DNA of 56,278 bases from an uncultured Clostridia bacterium (GCA_944386745.1 CALXCG010000003.1:1-56278), one strand, 5' to 3'; counted from the first letter of the stretch, positions 19,161 through 27,671 are shown. The notes: generated by a model not told the origin, from the sequence alone. A program made the numbers and translations.

Positions 19161-19916
19161 TTAAATTTCTATTAAATCTTGCCAATACTTTTTAGGCATA
19201 AATTGCATTTGACATCTTGGATTTTTTCTTTCTTTAATAGCGATAGTTTGAAAAAACATTTTCCACAAACCTTGATAAGTTTTTTCTTCTTCTGATATTT
19301 CAGGTATTTTTAAATTTGAACTATCTACAATTCTGTATTCTTTGCAATTATAAATAAAACAAATTTCTCTGTTTTTATCATGAATGATAAAATTCATAGA
19401 AGGTAAGCGATTAATAAAATGATGTCCTAGAGGTTCAATAATATTATTGTCTGGATGGATTTTAGCATAGCAAAGATTTTCGCCGATTTCTTGAAAACGC
19501 AATAAACCTTTCAATTTGTGACATTCAGCTAAAGCTCGTTTTCTCATGTTAATAACTTTGAATACATAAGAAATTGTTAGCATATTATTGATTTTTGGAC
19601 CAATATCAAAACCATTACATAAATATTTTAGAATATATATTTCTTTATCTTTCTCATTTGAGAGAAAAGCATTGTAACTATTATATAATGCTTCATAACA
19701 AATATTTTTTTCAATTCCTAAAAATACTCTTTGTGATTTTTCATAATCTGTTTCTATGTATTCTGTTTTGTCTAAAAAATTTTGAGTGTATTCATTTGCA
19801 TTATAAATTTTTTGTGACAATGTTTTATTTGAATATGAATTAAAAACAATAGTTAAAAGACCATCAAAAGTTCCGTCATATAAATAGGTTTTGTTTATAA
19901 GTTTCCAGTTAGACAT
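19161..19916 (-). CDS. DUF4130-type DNA-metabolism protein (partner of the radical-SAM protein)
   Basis: The 251-residue protein matches the family annotated as probable DNA metabolism protein (DUF4130, TIGR03915), with YLYDGTFDGLL at the N-terminus, RAL-AECHKLKGLLRF in the middle and EPLGHHFINRLP near residue 160. These proteins always travel with a radical-SAM partner, and in some species are fused or linked to a uracil-DNA-glycosylase-like domain, so a role in nucleic-acid repair or modification is inferred. The start overlaps the partner gene by 22 bp behind an AAAGGAGG. The biochemical activity is not known. Confidence 0.82.
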   Translation of the reverse strand: MSNWKLINKTYLYDGTFDGLLTIVFNSYSNKTLSQKIYNANEYTQNFLDKTEYIETDYEKSQRVFLGIEKNICYEALYNSYNAFLSNEKDKEIYILKYLCNGFDIGPKINNMLTISYVFKVINMRKRALAECHKLKGLLRFQEIGENLCYAKIHPDNNIIEPLGHHFINRLPSMNFIIHDKNREICFIYNCKEYRIVDSSNLKIPEISEEEKTYQGLWKMFFQTIAIKERKNPRCQMQFMPKKYWQDLIEI

Positions 19917-21313
19917 TTTATTTTATCCTCCTTTGTAGGTTGTAATTTGTTAAATAACAAAGTTTTTTCATTTGTTGCAATATTATACAGATTGTTATTT
20001 ATCAAGCTATTTTTGTAATTATTGTTTTTATCAAGAGTTTCATAAATGCTTGAGCTAAAATTATTACTAAACAAAGATAATTGTTCATAATTTAATTTTC
20101 TATTATTATCAACTTTTTCTTGATAAACCAAATTTGTTTCAATAAAGTTATGATTAAATTTATATACTTTATCAAAATATTTGCCTTTGCAGGTAATAAA
20201 ATATTTTGCACGTTTCAAAACAACTCCTAACTTTTTTAGAGCTTCAAAATCTAGTGAAAAAGTTCGCCTTGCACGTATAATCTTTTTAGCTGAAACAACT
20301 CCAATTCCTGGAATTCTAAGTAAAGTAAAATAATCAGCAGTATTTATTTCAATAGGAAATTTGTCAATATGTCTTAGAGCCCAATCACATTTGGGGTCTA
20401 ATATGTGGTTGAAGTTAGGATGTGATTCGTCTAAAAGTTCATCTGCTTTAAAGCCATAGAAACGTAAAAGCCAATCAGCTTGATATAGCCTATTTTCACG
20501 AAGTAGAGGTGGAGCTTCTAAAGTAGGAAGGTTTCTATCATTATTTATACTTATGTATGCAGAATAATATACTCTTTTTAATTTTAATTTTTGATATAAA
20601 CCTTCAGAAAGCTTTAGAATCTTTAAATCACTTTCAGGTGTTGCTCCAATAATCATTTGAGTGGTTTGTCCTGCAGGTACAAATTTTGGTTTGAACTTAC
20701 TTTTAATTATTTTATTTGCTTGTATGTTATTTGAAATATAGTTCATAGGTTTTAAAATGCCTGTTTTTTCTTTTTGTGGAGCAAGTAATTTTAAGCTATC
20801 ATTAGAAGGCAATTCAATATTAATACTCATTCTATCAACTAATGTACCTAATTTATCGATTAATTCTTTGCTACATCCAGGTATTGTTTTACAGTGTATA
20901 TATCCGTTAAAGTTATATTCATTCCTTAATATAGCTGCAGTTTGAACTAACATTTCCATAGTATAGTCAGGTGATTTTATAACAGCAGAACTTAAAAATA
21001 AACCTTCTATGTAATTTCTTTTATAAAAATTTATAGTTAAATTTGCAATTTCTCGAGGTGTGAAAGTAGCTCTTTTAACAGAGTTTGTTGCACGATTAAT
21101 ACAATATTTACAATCATACATACAGGAATTTGTCATTAGAATTTTTAATAAAGAAATACATCTTCCATCAGCACCCCAACTATGACAAATTCCAGAAACA
21201 TGTCCATTTCCGATTCCATTATTTTTGTTTTTTCTATTACTTCCACTAGAACTACAGGAAGCATCATATTTTGCAGAATCTGCTAATATCTTTAGTTTTT
21301 CGAATATATCCAT
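19895..21313 (-). CDS. Putative DNA modification/repair radical-SAM protein
   Basis: The 472-residue protein belongs to the radical-SAM family linked to DUF4130 (TIGR03916). The iron-sulfur motif is CMYDCKYC (CX3CX2C, near residue 66). A helix-hairpin-helix DNA-binding segment, LLRIPGIGVVSAKKII, lies near residue 330. The last 110 residues or so are poorly conserved and Asn/Lys-rich. It is transcribed first, from the promoter at 21346-21373, and is coupled to the DUF4130 gene. The reaction is unknown; context suggests DNA base or tRNA-like repair chemistry. Confidence 0.85.
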   Translation of the reverse strand: MDIFEKLKILADSAKYDASCSSSGSNRKNKNNGIGNGHVSGICHSWGADGRCISLLKILMTNSCMYDCKYCINRATNSVKRATFTPREIANLTINFYKRNYIEGLFLSSAVIKSPDYTMEMLVQTAAILRNEYNFNGYIHCKTIPGCSKELIDKLGTLVDRMSINIELPSNDSLKLLAPQKEKTGILKPMNYISNNIQANKIIKSKFKPKFVPAGQTTQMIIGATPESDLKILKLSEGLYQKLKLKRVYYSAYISINNDRNLPTLEAPPLLRENRLYQADWLLRFYGFKADELLDESHPNFNHILDPKCDWALRHIDKFPIEINTADYFTLLRIPGIGVVSAKKIIRARRTFSLDFEALKKLGVVLKRAKYFITCKGKYFDKVYKFNHNFIETNLVYQEKVDNNRKLNYEQLSLFSNNFSSSIYETLDKNNNYKNSLINNNLYNIATNEKTLLFNKLQPTKEDKIKCLTGNL

Positions 21314-21345
21314 TTTTTATCCTCACATACCAAACATTTGTACAT

Positions 21346-21373
21346 ATTATATCACAAAAAAATTAAATGTCAA
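21346..21373 (-). promoter_or_regulatory. SigA-type promoter of the radical-SAM/DUF4130 operon
   Basis: On the minus strand, a perfect TTGACA (21368-21373) and TATAAT (21346-21351) have a 16 bp spacer, ending 32 bp before the radical-SAM start codon. Confidence 0.8.
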
Positions 21374-21426
21374 ATATTTGTTTGGGAAAAGAACAATTCA
21401 TGGAATAAAATATAAAAATACAGTAT

Positions 21427-21463
21427 AATTGAGCCTTAAAATAGTAAAAAATAAGGCTCAATT
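21427..21463. terminator. Hairpin terminator of the YcxB-like gene
   Basis: A perfect 12 bp stem (21427-21438 with 21452-21463, core GAGCCTTA) closes a 13-base loop eight bases after the minus-strand stop codon. The U-tract is short, so it may be a weak terminator or a 3' stabiliser. Confidence 0.6.
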
Positions 21464-21471
21464 CAAATGAA

Positions 21472-21981
21472 TTATTTAAATGGCAAAAAAGATTTTTTCT
21501 TTTTAATGAAATTATAAAAATCTTTTGGACTTCCTACAATAAAACCAGATTTATCAATCAAATATGCATAAGTTTTATCTATATATAAATAAAAGAAATC
21601 TTTGGTTGAAAAAATACGATACAATTTGTGATATTTTATTTTAGAAATATTCTTTTTGTCTTGCACAGTAAAATAATTATCATAAAAATTAAATATATAA
21701 GTAGTAGAATTTTGTATTTTCTTGCTTTTATATTCTTTTACAACATCAGAAATAGGCTTAAAAAATCTCCAAATTATAAAACCAACAAGTATAATGCAAA
21801 AAACGATAGCACTACTATATATATGATATGCAACTAGGTAAACTATACATGCTAAAATTATACCTATGATTAATATATTATATATTTTATATCTCAAACC
21901 AAACTTTTTTCTATGAAACTCTAAAAATTTATCATAAACTTCTTTAGAATAAGTAGTTTTATTTTTAAATAAAGCTTTCAA
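21472..21981 (-). CDS. YcxB-like membrane protein
   Basis: The protein has about 169 residues, with two adjacent membrane spans (about residues 33-50 and 55-75) and a C-terminal domain reading KLYRIFSTKDFFYLYI then AYLIDKSGF, typical of YcxB-family proteins. The function of the family is not established. Reading can begin at TTG 21993, but the GGTGA at 21987-21991 is well placed for a TTG start at 21981, which I use. A TTGTCT-18-TATACT promoter lies upstream on the minus strand (21998-22027). Confidence 0.7.
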   Translation of the reverse strand: MKALFKNKTTYSKEVYDKFLEFHRKKFGLRYKIYNILIIGIILACIVYLVAYHIYSSAIVFCIILVGFIIWRFFKPISDVVKEYKSKKIQNSTTYIFNFYDNYFTVQDKKNISKIKYHKLYRIFSTKDFFYLYIDKTYAYLIDKSGFIVGSPKDFYNFIKKKKSFLPFK

Positions 21982-22047
21982 AATTATCACCAATCAAAGT
22001 ATATCATAATATACGAAAAAAAGACAATTATTTTTCATAAATAAATA

Positions 22048-22076
22048 TTGAATAAATATTCTAACTAATATATAAT
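22048..22076 (+). promoter_or_regulatory. SigA-type promoter
   Basis: TTGAAT (22048-22053) and a perfect TATAAT (22071-22076) are spaced by 17 bp, just upstream of the gene at 22105, which has an AGAGGTGAT ribosome-binding site. Confidence 0.75.
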
Positions 22077-22104
22077 TTAAACATGAAAAGTAAGAGGTGA
22101 TGTT

Positions 22105-23253
22105 ATGAAGAAAAAAGTTTTAATAATAATAGGAATAATATTATTACTTATTCTATTAATTTTTGGTATATGGTATATTATTGATAAAAATAAAATTAAT
22201 AATAACGAACCAACAAATCCAATAGTTTCAACTACTTTGACAGAAGGTACAGATGTAATATTATCATTAGAAGATACGATTACTAATAATTCTGTTTGGT
22301 GTGGTACATTCAATTTAATATGGAATGATTTAAAAAACGACTTAGCAAAACAAGATATTGTTTTTACACCACAATTGAAAGTAGTAGAGAACTTAAATAA
22401 AGGTACTTTTACTACTAATGAATTATCTGAAGATAGTTATTATAAAAAATATGGAACTCCAAGTATAGAATTAAAAGAAGAAATAGAAAAAGCAATTAAA
22501 GATAAATTTAATGAAACAAGTGATATTTTAGATGATTTTAATTGGAATGATACAGGAAATAAAGATTACTTTTTATATGCAATGCTAAAAAAAGAATTTG
22601 AATTTCCAAAAGAATTTACAGAATTAAAAGATGGGAATTTTGGGAATTATTCAAATGTAAAATATTTTGGAATTGATAATACAACATCAGATGAAGTAAG
22701 AAATCAAGTAGAGGTATTATATTATAATTCTAAAGATGATTTTGCAATAAAATTAATAACTAAGGGTAATGACGAAGTAATTATTTCAAGAGGAAACAAT
22801 GAAAATACATTTAAAGATATCTACGATGAAATAGAAGAAAAATCTGATAATTATGAAGGAAACAAGAAATTTGCAGAAGAGGATATCTTAAAAATTCCTA
22901 ATATTACTTTTGAATTAAAAGAAGAATTTAAAGAATTAGAAGCACAACCATTTGAATTTTCTAATGGAGACATATATGAAATAGAAACAGCACTTCAAAC
23001 TATTAAATTTAAATTAGATAAAAAAGGTGGAGAGATAAAAAGTGAAGCTGGAATGATGGTAAGAGAAGCAGCTATTGCAACTGATGAACCAAGAGAGTTT
23101 TTAGTTGATGATACTTTTACAATATTTTTAAAAGAGAATTCAAAAGACCTACCATATTTTGCTGCTAAAATATCTGATATAGCTAGTGTGCAAAGTGATG
23201 TGAATAAAAATTATGAAATAATTGGTAATTACTTGGATCCTCAAGGTCAATAG
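22105..23253 (+). CDS. Membrane-anchored extracellular protein, possibly serpin-like
   Basis: The 382-residue protein has one N-terminal membrane helix (about residues 4-26), with the rest predicted outside the cell. I do not recognise it firmly. The C-terminal region, with LDKKGGEIKSEAGMMV, then TDEPREFLVDDTFTIFLKE and FAAKISD, has the order and spacing of a serpin hinge, reactive loop and F-x-x-D-x-P-F-like strand, so a divergent serine-protease-inhibitor fold is possible. The single cysteine near residue 65 lies in the first helix. It has its own promoter and terminator. The serpin idea is inference from a short pattern and needs a structure-based search. Confidence 0.45.
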   Translation: MKKKVLIIIGIILLLILLIFGIWYIIDKNKINNNEPTNPIVSTTLTEGTDVILSLEDTITNNSVWCGTFNLIWNDLKNDLAKQDIVFTPQLKVVENLNKGTFTTNELSEDSYYKKYGTPSIELKEEIEKAIKDKFNETSDILDDFNWNDTGNKDYFLYAMLKKEFEFPKEFTELKDGNFGNYSNVKYFGIDNTTSDEVRNQVEVLYYNSKDDFAIKLITKGNDEVIISRGNNENTFKDIYDEIEEKSDNYEGNKKFAEEDILKIPNITFELKEEFKELEAQPFEFSNGDIYEIETALQTIKFKLDKKGGEIKSEAGMMVREAAIATDEPREFLVDDTFTIFLKENSKDLPYFAAKISDIASVQSDVNKNYEIIGNYLDPQGQ

Positions 23254-23257
23254 TAGG

Positions 23258-23294
23258 GGTGGAAAACTTTGAAAGTTTTCTGCCTCATTTTTTT
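23258..23294 (+). terminator. Rho-independent terminator
   Basis: A 12 bp stem (23258-23269 with 23273-23284, two wobble pairs) with a three-base loop is followed by seven T. It ends the unit at 22105-23253 before cwlJ. Confidence 0.85.
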
Positions 23295-23357
23295 GTTGCC
23301 CGAATGTCAATAGGACAAACTAACTAATCATATAATAGGAATATGGAGGAGAGGACT

Positions 23358-23805
23358 ATGGCATATTCAGATAGAGAATTATTAGCTAGAATTATACAAT
23401 GCGAAGCAGGAGGAGAAGGAGATAACCGGAATGAGGGCTGTTGCAACAGTTGTAATGAATAGAGTTAATGTATCTGATGGGGAATATGCAAGAATATCAC
23501 AAGGAGGAAGTATTAGGAATATAATATTTCAGCAAGGTCAATTTGATTGTGCAACAGAAACACTAAGAAATCAATATAACAGTCAAAATATCTACAATAT
23601 GAATCCAACAGAAGTACACTATTATATTGCAGATTGGGCTTTATCTGGAAATAGACTCAATGAGATGGGAGATTGCCTTTGGTATTTGAATCCATTTAAA
23701 CCATCTTGTGATTCAACATTTCCATACAATGGTTCGGGAACATTTCATACAAGATTAGGTGAACATTGCTTTTATAGACCAACTGCTTTATATAGTCAAA
23801 CTTAA
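23358..23805 (+). CDS. cwlJ: CwlJ-like spore cortex hydrolase, interrupted by a +1 frameshift at CGGA
   Basis: CwlJ-type enzymes (SleB/Hydrolase_2 family) digest spore cortex peptidoglycan during germination. Translation from the ATG at 23358 gives MAYSDRELLARIIQCEAGG and then reaches an in-frame CGG at 23427-23429; staying in frame adds a few residues and stops. Skipping the C at 23427 and reading GGA gives GMRAVATVVMNRV and the rest of the domain to 23805, about 149 residues, near the length of Bacillus CwlJ. The glycine so restored is at the position conserved in the family. It is followed 52 bp later by the gerQ-like gene, the usual partner. It could be a pseudogene, a sequencing error or a recoded gene. 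Confidence 0.8.
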
Positions 23806-23857
23806 AAGGTTATAGGTAAACCTTACAAAACCTAAATTTATTAGTAAGGAGTTAATT

Positions 23858-24187
23858 ATGCCAAGCAACCAAGAAAATCAAAATACAAGAGAAAATAGAA
23901 ATGTACAGATAAACCAAAATTCACCAGAGATTTTAACAAATTCTATTTACACACCAGCTTTTTTGAGAGAACAAATAGGAAAACTAATGAGAGTGGAGTT
24001 TTTAATAGGAACAAATAATTTAGTAGATAGGATTGGAATTTTGGAAGATGTAGGAGCAAGTTACATTTTATTACGTTCGCTAGAGAGTGATAGTTTAGTC
24101 TATTGCGATATTTATTCGATTAAATTTATTACAATATCAAGTAGTTGGGGATATAACGGAATGAATAATAGATATCATTATTATTAA
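23858..24187 (+). CDS. gerQ: GerQ-like spore coat protein
   Basis: The 109-residue protein has a polar, Asn/Gln-rich N-terminus and a C-terminal domain (about residues 31-90) with LREQIGKLMRVEFLI, GILEDVGASYILLRS and a final IKFITI strand, the pattern of GerQ (YwdL). In Bacillus, GerQ is a cross-linked inner-coat protein needed to place CwlJ in the coat, so finding it directly after a cwlJ-like gene strongly supports both calls. An AAGGAG precedes the ATG. A C-terminal Tyr/Asn-rich tail is typical of coat proteins. Confidence 0.82.
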   Translation: MPSNQENQNTRENRNVQINQNSPEILTNSIYTPAFLREQIGKLMRVEFLIGTNNLVDRIGILEDVGASYILLRSLESDSLVYCDIYSIKFITISSSWGYNGMNNRYHYY

Positions 24188-24243
24188 AGTCTTTCTTTTA
24201 TAAATTTAATGTGATACAATTATGGCATAAAGGAGTTGGTAAT

Positions 24244-24876
24244 ATGTTAAACAATATTGAGGTTTTATGTCATAGCTCAATAAGAATGGATAAAGGAAAA
24301 ATAATATATGTAGATCCATTTCATATAAAAGAAAATTATAAAGATGCAGATATTATCTTAATTACTCATTCTCATTATGACCATTTTTCTGAAAAAGATA
24401 TTGAGAAAGTAAGAAAAGCTGATACTAAAATATATCTTACAGAAGATTATGTGGAAAATGCCAAAAGTATAGGTTTTTCTGAAAATAAAATAGTTGGTGT
24501 AAAACCATATCAAACATATTATGAGGGAGATATAGAAATAAATACAGTTCCAGCATATAATGTAAACAAACAATTTCATCCTAAAGAAAATAATTGGGTG
24601 GGATATATACTTAAAATTGATGGTATTTCCTATTATATTGCAGGAGATACTGATATAACTGAGGAAAATAAAAAGATTAAGTGTGATGTAGCTTTTGTGC
24701 CTGTTGGAGGAACTTATACTATGACAGCAAAAGAAGCGGCAGAACTTGTAAATATTATAAAGCCTAAAGTAGCTGTTCCTATTCATTATGGCGATATAGT
24801 TGGAACTAAAGAAGATGCAGATACATTTATTAATAACTTAGAAGATGGGATAGATGGCAAAATATTAATGAAATAA
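24244..24876 (+). CDS. MBL-fold metal-dependent hydrolase (UPF0173/UlaG-like)
   Basis: The protein of about 210 residues has the metallo-beta-lactamase zinc motif THSHYDHF near residue 42, a later AGDTD aspartate motif near residue 135, and PIHYGD near residue 180, as in UPF0173/UlaG-like hydrolases. The substrate cannot be told. A reading frame opens at 24211, but the AAGGAG at 24229-24234 belongs to the ATG at 24244. It stands alone between gerQ and the lysozyme gene. Confidence 0.87.
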   Translation: MLNNIEVLCHSSIRMDKGKIIYVDPFHIKENYKDADIILITHSHYDHFSEKDIEKVRKADTKIYLTEDYVENAKSIGFSENKIVGVKPYQTYYEGDIEINTVPAYNVNKQFHPKENNWVGYILKIDGISYYIAGDTDITEENKKIKCDVAFVPVGGTYTMTAKEAAELVNIIKPKVAVPIHYGDIVGTKEDADTFINNLEDGIDGKILMK

Positions 24877-24994
24877 TTGCTGAATATTAATTCAAAATTA
24901 AAGAGCTGCAAATAATTAATTATTAGAAATTCTAAAATAACCTAAACCTTTTTTTTACATATAATAGAATAAATATGTAAAAGGGAGGTTTTTT

Positions 24995-26257
24995 ATGTGT
25001 AAAAAAGTTCATAAATCTATTTTGTGTTTACTCAGCATTTTCACATTTATATTTTGGATAAATATGAATTCAGTTTTGGCAATAACTCCATTATCTAATT
25101 TAGAATATCAAGGAATAGATGTTAGTAATTGGCAAGGATACATAGATTATAGATCAGTAAGAGAAAGTGGAATTGAAGTAGTATATATAAAAGCAAGTCA
25201 AGGAACAAATATAAAAGATGCGTATTTTGAGATAAATTATGAAAATGCAAAAGCAAATGGACTAAAAGTAGGATTTTATCATTTCCTAACAGCTACAAAT
25301 ACTGAAGAAGCAGAACAAGAAGCAAGATTTTTTGCATCTGTAATATCAGGTAAAATACCGGATTGTAAATTAGTAATGGATTATGAAACTTTTGGTGGAG
25401 TTGGAGTAGAAGAATCAAACGAGATAGCACAAGTCTTTTTAGAAACAACTAGAAGATTAACAAATAAAGATATAATTATATATAGTGATTTAAGCAATAG
25501 CCAGAGTAGATTTAGTAGTGAGTTAGCCGAAAATTATGAGCTATGGCTTGCATATTATAGTGATACTGCAGGCTTAGAAAATATACAGACAAGATGGAGT
25601 AATTACATAGGATTACAATATTCTGATAGAGGAAGGATAAATGGTATAAGCGGAGCGGTTGATTTAGATAGATTTTCAGAAGAAATCTTTTTGGATGAAA
25701 TATCTGAAGTTCCAGTAACAGAAAATCCAACAGGAACAATCAATACAGAAACAATCACATATACAGTTCAAAGGGGAGATACATTATGGGCAATAGCTAG
25801 AAGATACGGAACAACATCTGAAGAGATTGCAGAAATAAATAATATATCAAATCCAAATTTAATTTACCCAGGACAGCAACTTAAGATTCCAACAAATTCA
25901 ACTACTGAAGGAGAAGAAACAAGAGGAACAGGAGATATTATTTATACTGTTCAAAGAGGAGATACTTTATCAAGGATTGCAAGGGAATATAATGTTACAG
26001 TAGCTCATATTGTGGAACTTAATGATATTTCAAATCCTAACTTAATTTATCCAGGTGATAAGCTAAGAATAACTGAAAGTGATGTTACAAATTTGAATCC
26101 AATACCTAAAAATACTTATTCGACTTATACTGTAAGAAGAGGAGATACTTTATCCGAAATTGCTAGAAGGTTTGGCGTTTCTGTGAATTATCTTGTTACA
26201 GCAAATAATATTCAAAATCCTAATTTGATTTTTCCAGGACAGATTTTAATTGTTTAA
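24995..26257 (+). CDS. Secreted GH25 lysozyme with three LysM domains
   Basis: The 420-residue protein has a signal peptide ending near VLA (residues 27-29), then a GH25 muramidase domain (about 38-215) with [16 protein letters not shown] and the catalytic VMDYET (Asp and Glu near 129 and 131). Three LysM repeats follow, about 252-296, 316-358 and 375-420, each with a TVxRGDTL start and an NPNLIxPGQ end. It should cut glycan strands of peptidoglycan, either in its own cell-wall remodelling or at spore or biofilm stages. An AAGGGAGG ribosome-binding site is well placed. Confidence 0.95.
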   Translation: MCKKVHKSILCLLSIFTFIFWINMNSVLAITPLSNLEYQGIDVSNWQGYIDYRSVRESGIEVVYIKASQGTNIKDAYFEINYENAKANGLKVGFYHFLTATNTEEAEQEARFFASVISGKIPDCKLVMDYETFGGVGVEESNEIAQVFLETTRRLTNKDIIIYSDLSNSQSRFSSELAENYELWLAYYSDTAGLENIQTRWSNYIGLQYSDRGRINGISGAVDLDRFSEEIFLDEISEVPVTENPTGTINTETITYTVQRGDTLWAIARRYGTTSEEIAEINNISNPNLIYPGQQLKIPTNSTTEGEETRGTGDIIYTVQRGDTLSRIAREYNVTVAHIVELNDISNPNLIYPGDKLRITESDVTNLNPIPKNTYSTYTVRRGDTLSEIARRFGVSVNYLVTANNIQNPNLIFPGQILIV

Positions 26258-26283
26258 AAACAAAAAAATGTTCGTAAAAACTA

Positions 26284-26312
26284 TTGATTTTTATTTATGT
26301 TTATTGTATAAT
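26284..26312 (+). promoter_or_regulatory. SigA-type promoter of the PBECR-like gene
   Basis: TTGATT (26284-26289) and a perfect TATAAT (26307-26312) are spaced by 17 bp, 25 bp before the ATG at 26338. Confidence 0.7.
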
Positions 26313-26337
26313 ATTTCCAGTTGGAAAGGAAGATATA

Positions 26338-26705
26338 ATGAACAAATTAATTGGAAAAATAGATAAAAAAGTAATAAATCTACTTAATTTAGATTACAAA
26401 GATGAAATTCCTATTTATATAGGGGATGATAATATAAGACATATGAAAAATAGGCACTTGGAAGATTTTAATAAATATCGGAAAAAATATTAAAGGTATA
26501 TTAGAAAAGCCTACATATATTGCAAAGAATCCAAAACAAGATTCGATAGAATATATTAAAGAATATAAAGAAAACGATGAATTTGTGCTTGTGGCAGTAA
26601 GAATTACTAAAAAAGGTAGAATGTTTGTAAGGACTTTATTTACTATGACTCAAAGAAAGAAAAATATCTATTTAGATAGACGGATATGCCAAAAAATACC
26701 AATAA
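26338..26705 (+). CDS. PBECR-like nuclease domain protein, needing two +1 shifts at CGGA
   Basis: From the ATG at 26338 (after AAAGGAAG) the frame reads KLIGKIDKKVINLLNLD, then DDNIRHMKNRH, and meets CGG at 26479-26481; the unshifted frame stops three codons later. Skipping that C continues with GKNIKGILEKPTYI, then VLVAVRITKKGRMFVRTL, to a second CGG at 26681-26683. Skipping again gives RGYAKKYQ and a TAA at 26703. The product is about 121 residues and resembles the phage Barnase/EndoU/colicin/RelE-like nuclease group (PBECR), usually found in mobile elements. No antitoxin-like gene is adjacent. It may instead be a decayed gene. Confidence 0.6.
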
Positions 26706-26709
26706 ATGC

Positions 26710-26738
26710 TTGCAAAATAAAAAAATGTATGTTATTAT
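26710..26738 (+). promoter_or_regulatory. Promoter of the structured RNA gene
   Basis: TTGCAA (26710-26715) and an extended -10 TGT-TATTAT (26733-26738) are spaced by 17 bp. No open reading frame with a ribosome-binding site follows before the hairpin terminator at 26854. Confidence 0.65.
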
Positions 26739-26744
26739 AATTAT

Positions 26745-26878
26745 AGCATATAATAATTAAAGGAAAAGTTCTGAGGGCGGAACAGGCAGCCGCCACCCAT
26801 AAGATAGGAGATGCAGGAAGGTCACCCTGCCTAACTTTTCCAAGCAAGAAATGGAGTGCTAGAAATAGCACTCTTTAA
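26745..26878 (+). ncRNA. Structured small RNA of unknown family
   Basis: This unit of about 130 nt has its own promoter and ends in a perfect terminator hairpin, GAGTGCTA-GAAA-TAGCACTC (26854-26873) plus T. A perfect 9 bp outer stem (GGAAAAGTT 26762-26770 with AACTTTTCC 26833-26841) encloses two short stems, GGCGG/CCGCC and GCAGG/CCTGC. The inside is far richer in G and C than the flanks, typical of a folded RNA in an AT-rich genome. I compared it mentally with SRP, 6S, tmRNA, RNase P and common riboswitches and found no convincing match. It could also be the leader of dpaB 120 bp downstream, though the terminator argues for an independent RNA. Confidence 0.65.
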
Positions 26879-27001
26879 TATATTGAGCAGTTTATTAAAG
26901 AGGTCAAAAAAATAAATGTAATTTAATGTTTTAAAGAAACAAACTTTATTTACATAATTTCATATTATATATAAAGTAATATGAAGGGAGGTAAATAAAC
27001 T

Positions 27002-27580
27002 TTGGATTTAAAAGACAAAAAAATAGGATTTACATTAACAGGCTCATTTTGTACATTTCAAAAAGTAATTCCAAAAATGAAAGAAATAAAAAAATTAGGA
27101 GCAGAAATCATACCAATAATGTCATTTAATAGTTATAATTTAGATACTAAATTTGGAAAAGCAAAAGACTTTATTGAAGAAATTGAGAACATAACTGGAA
27201 AGGAAATAATTCATACAATTCAGGAAGCCGAACCAATAGGCCCTAAGAAAATGACAGATATAATGATAATTGCACCATGTTCAGGAAATACAATGGCAAA
27301 ATTAGCGTGTGATATTATAGATACACCAGCTACCATGGCAGCAAAATCGCATCTAAGGAATAATAGACCATTAGTAATTGCACCTTCTACGAATAATGGA
27401 TTAAGTGGAAATGCCGAAAACATAGGGAAATTATTAAATAGGAAAAATTATTATTTCGTGCCTTTTAGACAAGATAATCCAATTACAAAACCTAGGTCAA
27501 TTGTCTTTGATGCTGAATATATAATTAAGACAATTGAGTATGCACTTGATGGTGAGCAAATCAGTCCAATACTTATATAA
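27002..27580 (+). CDS. spoVFB: Dipicolinate synthase subunit B
   Basis: The 192-residue flavoprotein of the SpoVFB/DpaB family works with DpaA to oxidise dihydrodipicolinate to dipicolinic acid in the mother cell, for import into the spore core. Visible features are KKIGFTLTGSFCTF at the N-terminus, APCSGNTMAKLA near residue 93 and APSTNNGLSGNAENIG near residue 128. The start is a TTG at 27002 with a GGGAGG eight bases upstream. The dpaA partner, normally just upstream, is absent from this window, so it must lie elsewhere or be missing. Confidence 0.9.
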   Translation: MDLKDKKIGFTLTGSFCTFQKVIPKMKEIKKLGAEIIPIMSFNSYNLDTKFGKAKDFIEEIENITGKEIIHTIQEAEPIGPKKMTDIMIIAPCSGNTMAKLACDIIDTPATMAAKSHLRNNRPLVIAPSTNNGLSGNAENIGKLLNRKNYYFVPFRQDNPITKPRSIVFDAEYIIKTIEYALDGEQISPILI

Positions 27581-27671
27581 TTATAATGAAAAATATGTTG
27601 CATGCTAAAATAACAAATGATATAATTCAGATAGTAAAAGAATATTATTATAATAGAAATGGAGAAAAAAT

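Noticed and set aside
24211..24243. Upstream start of the MBL-fold gene
   Set aside because: It would put the AAGGAG ribosome-binding site inside the coding region; the ATG at 24244 has correct spacing.
26284..26337. N-terminal extension of the PBECR-like gene from 26284
   Set aside because: The region contains its promoter (-35 at 26284, -10 at 26307) and the ribosome-binding site for the ATG at 26338.
26745..26878. Structured RNA as the 4.5S/SRP RNA
   Set aside because: The conserved SRP apical loop (GGAA tetraloop with AGCAG opposite) cannot be formed; only a GGAAGG string is shared.
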